A stretch of 64,000 bases of DNA from Malaya genurostris (lineage: Eukaryota; Arthropoda; Insecta; Diptera; Culicidae): positions 351,040,254 through 351,104,253 of the forward strand of contig NC_080571.1 of NCBI RefSeq assembly GCF_030247185.1. The letters are read 5' to 3'. Positions 54,875 to 64,000 of the stretch are shown here, piece after piece. The notes under the pieces are model-generated. The model saw nothing but the letters and a program-made list of their open reading frames with translations, had not been told where the DNA came from and ran no database searches. A program made the translations under genes and the position numbers. Every line of letters begins with the position of its first letter. Within the stretch, counting starts at the first letter, position 1.

Positions 54875-56283
54875 AACTCCTGTCTCTTCCAACACGCGGC
54901 ACCGGCTGGGGTGCGAGCAACCTTAGTGAAGATCAGGTAACCAACCCCGGTGGGAGCTATGGTCGTATGCTGATAGGGACGGTGAAATCGAGCGTCTGTT
55001 TCCCCATGTTAGGGGCGGCTCAAAACAACGTCTGACCCGGAGCGGGCGGCTGAAGATGAATCGCGGTGTCTCGTCAGCTATAACTAATGTGGCAGCCCCA
55101 TCACGAGACTAAGTATCGCAGCTCTGGTAAGGTGGCTTACCGAAATAAAACATACACCAAGAAAAACGATAAAAGAAATACAGGATGGATAAATGGCGAT
55201 CTGTAGCACCTATTTTGCGCATAGGGATATTCGTAAACACACCTGGAGACACCCAAATGATGAAACATGCTCCCAACTCGACCATGTTTTGATAGACGGC
55301 CGACATTTCTCCGATGTTATCGATGTTAGGACTTTCCGAGGGCCAAACATAGATTCCGATCACTATCTGGTGGTATGCAAGATTCGAGCACGATTGTCCA
55401 GCGTCAAAGGTCCCAAACGGGAGAAAGCCATGAGTCTAAACATACAACGGCTTTCGAGTTCGACTGTATCTAAAGAATACACCCGAATACTCGACGAACG
55501 AATCGGGCAACGACATAACGATGATGACTTGAACGCTGTGTGGAAGCAGTTTTCACGACGCGGTCAATATAACAGCCACAGAAGTGTTAGGGCCCACACG
55601 GGGAAACCAACATAACTAATGGTTTGATATTGACTGCCAGAGAGTCACAAACGAAAAAAATCTAGCCCGAAGCCGAATGCTTACCGCGGCGACCTGTCAA
55701 AACAGAGAACGATATAGGGAGTTGAGAGCAGCTGAGAAAAAATGGCACCGGCGTAAGAAACGTGAACAGAATGAAAGAGTGCTTGCAGAGGCACAGAACT
55801 CTTTCGCTAGAAACGACGCTCGGAGGCTCTACAAAACGGTCAACAGCATGAGAATAATGGGTACACCCGTACCTGTTATGATCAACGATCGAGACGGAAA
55901 TCTGTTGACCGATCACACATCTGTGGCTACCAAGTGGAAGGAGCACTTCGAGCGACTATTGAATGAACAATCAATGGAAGAGAGAATGAACAGAATTAGG
56001 ATTGAGGATGATGGACAAGCTGTGGACCCACCCACGCTAGACGAAATACGAAAAGCGATTTGACAGCTTAAAAATGAAAAGGCCGCTGGGAAGGACGGCA
56101 TCCCGGCTGAACTTCTCAAAGTCGAAAGCGAGCGGCTGTTCTACGCACTCCACCAAGTAATGGAAATGATCTGGGATGGAGAGGAAATGCCTTCGGACTG
56201 GCTGGATGGTATCATATGCCCTATCTACAAAAAAGGTCACCGACTTGATTGTTAAAAACTATCGAGGCATAACACTACTCAAT
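54875..56283 (+). mobile_element. RTE-like non-LTR element, 5' part of the split copy
   Basis: GC-richer leader (54875-55190, with CGGTGGGAGCTATGG and GACGGTGAAATCGAGCG) followed by endonuclease C-terminus and RT N-terminus. It stops at CACTACTCAAT, where the minus-strand CR1-like element begins, and resumes at 63454. The first part of the endonuclease is deleted. Confidence 0.75.
55204..56283 (+). pseudogene. RTE-like ORF: endonuclease end and RT start
   Basis: 55230-55400 reads TWRHPNDETCSQLDHVLIDG then GPNIDSDHYLVVCKIRA, the C-terminal endonuclease with its conserved SDH. A linker follows with a frame change around 55610. From 55677 the frame carries NRERYRELRAAEKKW, an Arg/Lys-rich coil, then KWKEHFERLLNE and PPTLDEIRKAI. 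TGA at 56061-56063 interrupts before QLKNEKAAGKDGIPAELLK (RT start), DWLDGIICPIYKKG, and, after an indel near 56250, a YRGITLL-like stretch. No catalytic RT motif is present on this side of the insertion. Confidence 0.8.
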
Positions 56284-56307
56284 ATTTATTTATTTATTTA
56301 TTTATTT
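56284..56307. repeat. (TTTA)n tail of the CR1-like element
   Basis: Six TTTA units on the plus strand, i.e. (TAAA)n at the 3' end of the minus-strand element. Confidence 0.85.
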
Positions 56308-56359
56308 CGTCAAGCAAATGTAGGCTACATATAAATTGTTTACAATGTTCACTTACATA

Positions 56360-56718
56360 CTACGCATTATTTCTACGACAAAGCTGAGATTTGATTTGAT
56401 TTTTTGACATAGTAAGGTCAAGATGTTCGCAGTATTGATTGTAATGGCGCATTATTCGATTGACTGGACTGTATTTTGCATAATTTGTTCTAGTGTTTCT
56501 TTCTAAAAATAATTTCCTGGTTCGCAATTGACGGCTAGGTGTATAAAAATTTAGTTGCGATAATAAAGAAGGTGATTGAGTGCGTTGAGAAATAATGTCG
56601 CTGATAAAATAAAGCATTGCAAGGTCGCGGCGTTCTTTAAGTGTTTGTATATTGATGAGCATGCAGCGTGCTTCATATGATGGTAGAGGAAATGCTGTCC
56701 AGTTTAATTTACGAAGTG
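56360..56718 (-). pseudogene. C-terminal tail of CR1-like ORF2, separated by insertion
   Basis: Continues the ORF2 frame after the Y insertion: CMLINIQTLKERRDLAMLYF, SQLNFYTPSRQLRTRK, and a basic end RRNNA, stop at 56360. Very close to the tail at 25708-26140. Confidence 0.85.
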
Positions 56719-58317
56719 ATGTGATGTGATGTGATGTGAAGTGAAGCCACCATCAGTTCAAGGACTTGCCAGTGGATGCGGGTAGACTTACAGTAGCCCC
56801 GATATGACTCATCCATTCACTTTCTTACTATAGCTGTTACCGAAAAGCGAACAAAAAGGGTTGGGCGGATACGTAAGTAGAGACACTTACTCGTATTCCG
56901 CGGGAATAAAAGATGCTCTTCCAACCATAATATCCAGTGCATGGATGAAGCATATCGCTATACATGCTTGAACCCGCCTGATGGTTTGTTTGAGAAGGGC
57001 GCGTCAGACTCATTTCAAACCTTCAGAAGGAAACAAGTTTCCTTCAAGTGACTTGGGCTGGCTATCCACAATCCCTCGTCCAGTCGTCAATTCGTCCGAT
57101 GCCCTGATGCTCCCTACCCTTTACGACCCCGTGCAAAATGTTTTATATTGAAAAATACAATGAAACATAGTGTAATGAAATTAATATAACATGAAAAGAT
57201 ATAATAGATTACAAAATAATACAATATAACATAATATAATATAATATATTTTAATTTAATATAATATAATACAATGTCATACAATATAATATAATATATC
57301 ATAAAACAATATATAAAATAACATTTAGTGTAGAGTGTCAGTTATGCTCTTCTATCTTCGCAATACTGCAGGAAGTAGAATATTTCTCTTCTAATAACAA
57401 TAATAATATCCACATCTATAAAAATAATATATGTTATTATTATTGATGACAAATTAATAATAATAACAGTAAATATAATAATGAAAATAATAATAAAAAA
57501 CGAATCTAATATAGTACAATGAATTATATAATAAATAATAGAATGAATAAAATGATATGTTGCGATATGCTATGATATTATATTACTTGAATTTATATGT
57601 CATTTCTCATGCTCTCATTCTGCCCTCAACGCATTCCATCGACCAATTGTCACCACAGACACACGTGTAGGCATGAAACAGGAACCAGTGAGGACCAAGC
57701 TCACCTTGTGACGACCTTTATATTTAGTTAAAAGATTACTTTAAAAATGATAACTTATAAGGAAAACAAATTTATATTTTGCGCAGAGGTACGTAGTACT
57801 ACTCATAATAAACCCTATAATATAATATAATATAATATAATATAATATAATATAATACAACATAATACAATATAACATAATATAGTAGAATACAATATAA
57901 TATAATATCATAAAATATAATATAATTATATAATATAATATGCTATGATGCAATGCAGTATAATACCATAATAACCTAAAATAGTGTAAGACGATAATAT
58001 ATGAAACAATATGCTATGATATAATATAACAGTTAATGTCGCAGTGTAAGTTACGCTCTTCTCATAATAAAAATAATACTAATAATACATGATGTAATAA
58101 ACGACAGAATTATATGTTACAATATACTATGATAAACATTGCACTTTAGGATGGGCTTCAACCTACAAGCCATTTCGCACCCTCTCATTCTGCTACTAAC
58201 GCAGAAGGCGATAGCACCCAGTCGACGCCGTTCTATTGATCAAATGTCATCATAGACGCTCGGGGAGGCATGAGATAGGGACTTGTGAGGACTTAGTTAT
58301 CTCACCATTTGACGACC
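56719..58317 (-). mobile_element. Family Y retroposon, dimeric, with 24-bp target duplication
   Basis: Inserted in ORF2 of the CR1-like element. The 24 bases at 56695-56718 (from CTGTCCAG to CGAAGTG) are repeated exactly at 58318-58341. The uninterrupted copy at 25708 has them once. The left end is a GATGT array (CACAT tail on the minus strand), as expected for a retroposon 3' tail. The right-end module recurs in decayed form at about 57600-57720, so the insert is one full unit plus a second lacking its tail-side end. ATAAT tracts at 57185-57300 and 57816-57857. No coding region. Confidence 0.82.
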
Positions 58318-58359
58318 CTGTCCAGTTTAATTTACGAAGTGCATATAAAAGAAATTGTT

Positions 58360-58477
58360 GCCTTTCTCATATAGAAAGGTTATGCAATCACTTGAAAAAC
58401 CGACTAGTGAAAATTGGCCCGGAGGGCCAAGTGTTATATACCATTCGACTCAGTTCATCGAGCTGAGCAATGTCTGT

Positions 58478-58532
<55 letters not shown>

Positions 58533-59043
58533 TGTGTGTATGTGTCAAATAATCTCACTAGGTTTTCTCGGAGATGGCTGAACCGATTTTGACAAACTAG
58601 GATTCAAATGAAAGGTCTCGTGGTCCCATACGGAATTCCTGAATTTCATCCGGATCCGACTTCCGGTTCCGGAATTATAGGGTAAAGTGTGTTCAATATT
58701 GTACACCGTCACTTAAACCGGCGAAGCAAAAAACGTGAAAATTTTTCTAAACTGGTCTCAAAACTCAAAAGTCATTATCAGTAGGCAACTAAACAAACTG
58801 TTTCCGGCTATCCTGGTATCCGGTATCCGGTTCCGGATTCCGGAAAGTGCATATAATAGTGAACCCATTTCGTTCTCTTAAGGATGGCTTACGCAATCAA
58901 AGCACTGTTTTATTCTGTATGTTATGCATTAACAATCACTTGGTTTCTTTGAAAAATCGAAGAGAAAATTTTTGAATAGAATACTACAATATTATATGTA
59001 CATGAGAAAGGCATCATTACACCACTAGGTGGATTAAGACAGG
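58360..59043 (+). mobile_element. Family Z repeat inserted in a T-tract of CR1-like ORF2
   Basis: Interrupts the codons between IESIQK and QFLLYALRK. It starts GCCTTTCTCATATAGAAAGG, itself a hairpin (CCTTTCT..AGAAAGG), and ends ACCACTAGGTGGATTAAGAC then AGG, with another hairpin (CCACTAGGTGG). The junction is in T residues: five in the uninterrupted copy, two plus seven here, so the duplication is about TT. The interior includes GGCCCGGAGGGCC, a GT run, and CCGGATCCGACTTCCGGTTC. No coding region; class unknown. Confidence 0.78.
58472..58548. repeat. (GT)n microsatellite
   Basis: Long GT run with a few TA interruptions inside the Z element. Confidence 0.95.
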
Positions 59044-61559
59044 TTTTTTTGAATAGATTCGATGCGTTCTTCGTGAATAATATTGTATGGATTCCATACT
59101 AGGCTGCAATATTCCAAAATAGGTCTGACATATGTAGTGTATAATAATTTTATTGTGTATGGGTCCTGAAAGTTATGACTGAAGCGTTTAATAAAGCCCA
59201 GCATGCTATTAGCTTTATTGATTATGGTATTGTAGTGTTCAACAAAAGTGAGCTTGGAGTCTAAGATTACGCCTAAATCTCTTACAATTTTACATTTTTC
59301 TACAAGTTGATTTCCTAGATGTATGTTTGTGGATATAGTTTCATTTTTCCTACTGAAAGTTATTGAGTTACATTTTTTTACATTAAGTTGGAGTAGACTT
59401 TTGCAGCACCAAATGTAGAATAGATTGATTTCGTTCTGGAATATTACAGTGTCGTTGATATTTTTTATTTCCATGAAGAGTTTCATGTCGTCTGCATATA
59501 TAAGCACTTTCAGATTTTTGAGTATGAAGGAAATGTCGTTTATATGTAAAATGAAAAGGAGAGGCCCTAAGTGAGAACCCTGAGGTACGCCAGATGTTAC
59601 ATTTATTGGTTCAGAGTTTATGTTTTGGAAGCAAACTACTTGTACACGATTCGTTAAGTATGATTTGAGCCATTCAAGAAGAGTATGTTTTATGCCATAT
59701 TTTTGTAATTTGTGCAGAAGTAAAGGTATGTCAATACGGTCGAAGGCTTTGCTAAAGTCAGTGTAAAGAGTTTCTACGTAGTTGCCGGCGTCCATTGCAT
59801 TCAGAGTGAATGTCATAAATTCTAAAAGATTTGTTGTAGTTGAGCGGCCTTTAAAAAAGCCATGTTGTTTGTTTGTTATTACATTTTTAAGTTGATGAAA
59901 AAGTTTTTCGTTTACAATTTTTTCAAATAATTTTGGAATGCATGAGATAATGGCTATTCCACGGTAGTTCCGAATGTTAGATTTTGCACCAGATTTAAAT
60001 ATTGGTACAAGAAAGGAAGATTTCCATGCTTTAGGAAAAGTACATTTATTAAGTGATAATTTAAAAAGTAGTTGTAGTGGTAGTGTAAGTTTTTCGGCAA
60101 GATTTTTTAAAAATATTGGTGGTATACTGTCAGGTGCAGGCCCTTTTGAGGCGTCTAAGTTTTTCAATGCTGTCGAAATGTCATGTTCTGATAGATAGTT
60201 TACAGAGATGGAGCTAGAAAATGCAGGTATGAAAGAGAAGTATTCACGGTCACGGTCAGTTTTTGAATAAGATGTATATACTTCTTGAAAAAAATTTGCA
60301 AATTGATTGCAGATTTCTGTACTATTTTTCCCTACATGTTCGTCGAGGTGCATTTGAGATGGAAAATTGTTGCTTTTTAATTTAGTTTTTGTGTAATTAA
60401 AAAAGTTCTTAGGGCAAGTCTTTATTTCGTTTTCAATTTTGCGGTTGTATTCTTCGTGTGCTGTGTTAATGGCTATTTTGAGTTGATTGCATAGATTTAA
60501 GTAATTTTGAAGATGAGCGTCACTTTTTTCTTGTTTGTAAGTTTTGTGTGCTTTTTGTTTTCTATTTTTCAAATGTTTTAGTTGTGAATTGAACCATACA
60601 GGTAATTTGCTGTTATGATTTTTTCTTCTTCTTTTCATGGGCAAAGTTTCGGATAATATTTTGTTTATAATGTGATAGAATTTGTTTACTTCGACGTCGA
60701 CATTTCCTTCTGTACTCAGTATGTTCCGTCAATTTATTATACTTAGTCTACACTTGACTTCTTCAAAGTCAATTTTATTGTATTCCGGCACTTCCTCATA
60801 TTCCAAGTCGTAGGGAAGGGATGCATTGTGTGTAAATAATGAATATTCAATTGCGGTGTGAAATGCTTCATTTTTCCATAATGGCAGGTTTGATGCGTTC
60901 ATACAAAAGTCTTCTGTGCAATTTGTGAAAAGAAGGTCTAAATATGCATTTTGTTGATTTTTTACGTAGTTTACTTGATGTAGGCCAAAATTAGAAATTT
61001 TGTCGAAAAAGTAGTGCAATGTTTCGTTTTCTCCAACGACTGGGAGTAAGATTGATTCATTTTCAATGTCAGAAATGAAGTCCGCATTACGTTGATTGAA
61101 GTCGCCAAAAATATGTAGCTTTACTTCGGGTTCCATATTCGAAATAATTGTGTCTAAAGATTGAAAGAATAATTCAAAAGAGAATTTGTTCGCATTTTCG
61201 GGTGGGAAGTAGACAGAGCAGTAAATATGTTCTTCTCCCAATATTGAGACTTTGGCCCATACATGCTCAAATTCTTTATATTTAGGAGTAATAATTTCTT
61301 CAGAAGTAAAGCAAGAGTTTATGGCTATGAGGACTCCACCTCCAGATTTTTTCTGACAGAGAGATAAATTTCGGTCGTGCCGGAATACGTTAAAATTATT
61401 TCCAAATACTTCTTCGCTTCTAACACTTTCATCCCAGCTGCTTTCAGTTCCAAGGATTACGTCGAAAGAGGAGGTTATTAAATTTTGATGAATTTCTTTC
61501 ATTTTGGCCGGGCTTTTCATGCGGTTGAAATTTTGGCAATAGACCAAAATTTCAGTCAC
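59044..61559 (-). pseudogene. CR1-like ORF2: endonuclease and reverse transcriptase, one in-frame TGA
   Basis: Endonuclease (61559-60729): YCQNFNRMKS, the Glu motif ILGTESSW, HIFGDFNQR; the usual SDH near the end is replaced by HTAIEYSLF. A single TGA at 60729-60731 separates it from the RT, and the frame is unchanged on both sides. RT (60728-59034): LVPIFKSGAKSNIRNYRGIA, HGFFKGRSTTTNLLEF, motif A TDFSKAFDRID, motif B GVPQGSHLGPLLF, motif C LIYADDMKLF, then VRDLGVILDSKLTF and YVRPILEYCSLVWNPY. The frame ends at the Z insertion (IESIQK then foreign codons). No ATG precedes the endonuclease in frame; position 61559 is GTG. Apart from TGA and insertions the protein looks sound. Confidence 0.9.
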
Positions 61560-61648
61560 ATTTTGTCTATGAAGCGAAGAAGTTTTTGAGAATTCTTGAA
61601 TACTTACATTACTAATTCCTGTTTCTATTCCTTCGTCAGAGGGCGTCG

Positions 61649-62386
61649 TTATTTCCGAAAATTCGGCCTTGTAAAATTATGTTCGGCTTCCCGGATTAGT
61701 TGGAGTCGGCGGATGTGTTCACTTGTCAAAAATTTCCCATAAGAGTCCAGGTCGGCCTGCGCTTCCTTAGGTTTCATTCCATATTCCTGATGCACTTCGA
61801 TGAAGATTCGTAGGAGGTGGTCAGGTGTTGTTGGAAGGCCTTCTGATGCTAATAGCATTTTTATACTAGTTGGTGTCATACCCTCGATGCATACTGTAGA
61901 TTGTTGATTTTTCATGTATGACAAATACAGACGGACGACGTGCATTATTTTCGGGTCACGAAGTCTTGCTTTCAAGAAGCGTTCGTCGCCATTTGCAGAT
62001 TGTGAAGTAAGACGTACAATTGGAGGACGCATTGGATCAATTTCGAATTGGCTGTCGGTATTCATGTCCTGTGATATTGCAGATGTGTTCACATAGTTAG
62101 TGGATGGTGCAGCTTCGTTGTCATTACTTCCTAAGACCGGAGTAGTGTTGTTTTGAATACTTCTTGTTCCTTTGTAAGGGTTGATGGTTTCACCTTTTTG
62201 AAAATTTATGAATTTTGAGGCAATATCTGCACCTGGATGCCCGGAGAATTGAACCCGTGCAGCTGCTAGTAAGTCCTTGTCCAAGGGTAAGGTATATTGT
62301 AATGACATATTATTGTTATTGTTGTGGCAGGTATTGTTACTATTAGTGTTCAAGTTGCTGTTGTAGTGCACATTATTGTCGTTGTT

Positions 62387-62417
<31 letters not shown>

Positions 62418-63316
62418 TTGTTGTTGTCGTGTTTGCTGTTGTTGGAGTAGTTGTTGTTTTTACTGCCTATACTGTAATTTGTATTATTTTGTTGTTTCCG
62501 CTTCCGATGTTTTCGTCTGAGGTTTGCTTTTTCTGCTTGTTTTTCTTGCAGTCGTCGAGTACGCTGTTTCTTGTCATACTCACTCCAGTCTCGTTTCCAG
62601 ATTTTTTTTCCTCCAATGAAGCGCCAGCCACTGTCGCATGTTTGAATTTCCTTCTCTTTGAGCTCTTCAGCTAGAGACTTAGGTTTGGTATTTTGGTCTT
62701 TGGTTCCGATACTGGAGATTGAAGTCGATATTGCTTTGACTTCATCCCTCAATTCTTCCAGAATAGTGTTAGGTATTATTGCAGGGACTTCAGATTTGGT
62801 AGGTAGTAAGAATTTTTCTTCGAGGCGAAGAAGCCGTTCGCTCATTTCCTTGATGTGCTGGTCATTGACTTTACTAAAATCGCTAACGTTTTTTATGACA
62901 CTGTGTAACGAGGCCTCGAATGACTGCATGCGCTGACCTACTTTACCGCAAATGTTGTGGTCGTTTCTGCTGATACTGGACAATGACTGCTTCACGTCGA
63001 TGAGCAAGCGCTCGACACTGTCGAATATTTCCAGGTAATGGGTTTTCATGTCTGCAGTGGTCCGGTGATACGTTTCCGTTTGATTTTTTGTGTGCTTTAG
63101 AAGTTTCTCCTGTAGATGAAGTAGTTTTAGAGTTTCAGCTCCTGTCCTTATTAAATGTTGACAGTCGGCACACACTGGTACCATAAATGCCAGAATAAAA
63201 TTTTCTTGATGCCGCTGCACGCCGATGCAGGCTGAATGGTACGATTTTTCACAGAATTCGCATTTCCAAAGGAAGCGATCGTCAATATTAACACACGATT
63301 TTACACCGCACTTCAT
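61649..63316 (-). CDS. CR1-like ORF1, PHD-finger protein (555 aa), intact
   Basis: Starts at ATG 63316, soon after the element's 5' end, and ends at TAA 61649. Residues 3-52 form a C4HC3 PHD-type finger (Cys3, Cys8, Cys19, Cys22, His27, Cys30, Cys49, Cys52). Residues about 60-200 look helical (LHLQEKLLKHTKNQT, HIKEMSERLLRLEEK). A Lys/Arg-rich segment (RTRRLQEKQAEKANLRRKHR) precedes an Asn-rich tract at about residues 279-334. The C-terminus ends EAEHNFTRPNFRK. In CR1-like elements ORF1 proteins are thought to bind the element RNA. There is no frameshift or stop. Confidence 0.9.
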
Positions 63317-63453
63317 TATTTGTCCGAAAGGCTATGAAAAAAAAGCCCGCGCGCGACGTAGGTTACGCGTCAAAAAATAAATAAATATAAATTACTTGCG
63401 GAGCGCTCGAAAAATCGAACCGCGCCCGATGACTGTTCGAGGCGAAAAAAAAA

Positions 63454-64000
63454 CCGCCTACAAGGTACAATCTCTGAGTTCTGTTCGGTAGACTGCGTCC
63501 ATTGGCAGAATCATTTGTCGGCGAATACCAATGCGGCTTTCGAGAAGGGCGTTCAACGACGGACCAGAAGTTCACCTTACGACAAATTCTCGATGAGTTT
63601 CGGGAGAACAACTTGCGGACTCATCATCTGTTTGTAGATTTCAAAGCTGCGTACGACTCAGTGAAACGTAACGAATTGTGGCAGAACATGGCTTTCCGAC
63701 AAAGCTAATTAAATTGATTCGTGCGACGCTCGATGGATCGAAATCAAGCGTCAAGATAGCTGGTACGTCATCCGATGTTTTCGTGACGTTAGATGGATTG
63801 AAGCAGGGCGATGCGCTCTCAAATCAGTTGTTCAAAGAAACGGTACCATCATCAATAAGTCTCACATGCTTCTTGGTTTTGCGGATGACATTGATATTAT
63901 TGGTGTGGATCGTAAAGCTGTGGAAGAGGCTTTTGTGCCCTTTAAGGAAGAAGCTGCGAGAATAGGGTTGACGATAAACTCTACCAAGACTAACTACATG
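63454..64000 (+). pseudogene. RTE-like RT, continuation after the CR1-like insertion
   Basis: Resumes with AYKV-like codons and RLRPLAESFVGEYQCGF after a small frame change near 63475. RT motif A is FVDFKAAYDSV. A frameshift near 63695 precedes motif B GLKQGDALSNQLF. Another, near 63840, precedes motif C GFADDIDIIGV and NSTKTNYM at the window edge. It continues beyond the window. Confidence 0.82.

Larger units (their letters stand above)
56284..63453 (-). mobile_element. CR1-like non-LTR retrotransposon, nearly complete, with two insertions
   Basis: Minus-strand order: short 5' UTR (63453-63317), ORF1 with a PHD finger, ORF2 with endonuclease and RT, 3' UTR, and an (AAAT)n tail at 56307-56284. 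It sits inside an RTE-like ORF whose reading resumes on the other side, so the boundaries are set by the host element (CTCAAT at left, CGCCTAC at right). Without its two insertions it is about 4.9 kb, close to full length. I assign CR1/Jockey superfamily from the PHD-type ORF1 and the RT C-terminus; clade needs a tree. Confidence 0.85.

Noticed and set aside
57741..57953. YIIL-rich open frame on the minus strand
   Set aside because: Direct translation of ATAAT repeats in the Y retroposon.
58355..58552. Frame ending in a VCVCVC tract
   Set aside because: Translation of the GT microsatellite inside the Z element.
62324..62674. Val-rich plus-strand frame
   Set aside because: Antisense of the Asn-rich tract of ORF1.

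Overview
The window is eukaryotic, AT-rich and dominated by transposable elements. It looks like an insect genome, most likely a mosquito. The reasons are DD37E, DD34D and DD41D Tc1/mariner transposases side by side, I-, CR1- and RTE-like non-LTR retrotransposons, hAT- and pogo-type MITEs, and long intron-less AT-rich spacers with short CGT/CAT repeats. The species call is inference. No complete host gene is visible; one GC-rich block at about 42.13-42.28 kb could be an exon. Nearly every protein-coding trace belongs to a mobile element, and almost all are broken.

Layout. 0-2 kb: the edge of a DD41D (rosa-like) element, then a DD37E Tc1-like element with matching terminal repeats and TA duplications. 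4.5-9.7 kb: interspersed repeats, a non-LTR 3' end (minus strand), a non-autonomous hAT element with an exact 8-bp duplication and an 80-bp pogo-like MITE. 10-14.5 kb: a diverged long inverted repeat around a second non-LTR relic, then an ~0.87-kb hairpin element with tRNA-like boxes in both arms. 15.2-16.2 kb: a second, 3'-truncated DD37E copy. 16.3-20 kb: largely unique sequence with CGT runs. 20.5-26.2 kb: a tRNA-like gene, an I-like element (endonuclease, RT, RNase H) preceded by five histone-type stem-loops, an unidentified protein-coding relic, and a CR1-like tail. 26-29 kb: mostly unique.

30-37 kb: an ATAAT-rich retroposon (family Y), a repeat (family X), and two directly abutting head-to-tail copies of a 'CTAGCTGACCC' repeat (family T). 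The first T copy is split by a DD41D element whose two ends are perfect 174-bp inverted copies of the transposase 3' end. 37-46 kb: mostly unique, with MITEs and a deleted DD41D derivative. 46.6-52 kb: two mauritiana-type mariner copies in opposite orientation. 52.7-54 kb: modular repeats (family Z) hit by a TA-flanked MITE.

54.9-64 kb: a nested stack. An RTE-like element (plus strand) is split by an almost complete CR1-like element (minus strand). That element is in turn split by a family Y retroposon dimer, with a 24-bp target duplication, and by a family Z repeat. The CR1-like element has an intact PHD-finger ORF1 and an ORF2 interrupted by one TGA plus the insertions. The order of events can be read directly from the junctions.

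The parts do not form a host pathway. They form a record of transposition: autonomous elements, non-autonomous derivatives, and structural by-products such as foldbacks, dimers and tandem insertions. The best candidates for undescribed structures are the histone-like stem-loop array, the foldback DD41D element with a chimeric open frame, the Y retroposon, the hairpin element with tRNA-like boxes and the unidentified relic at 24.3-24.9 kb. Element clade names rest on motifs I can read, not on database searches.
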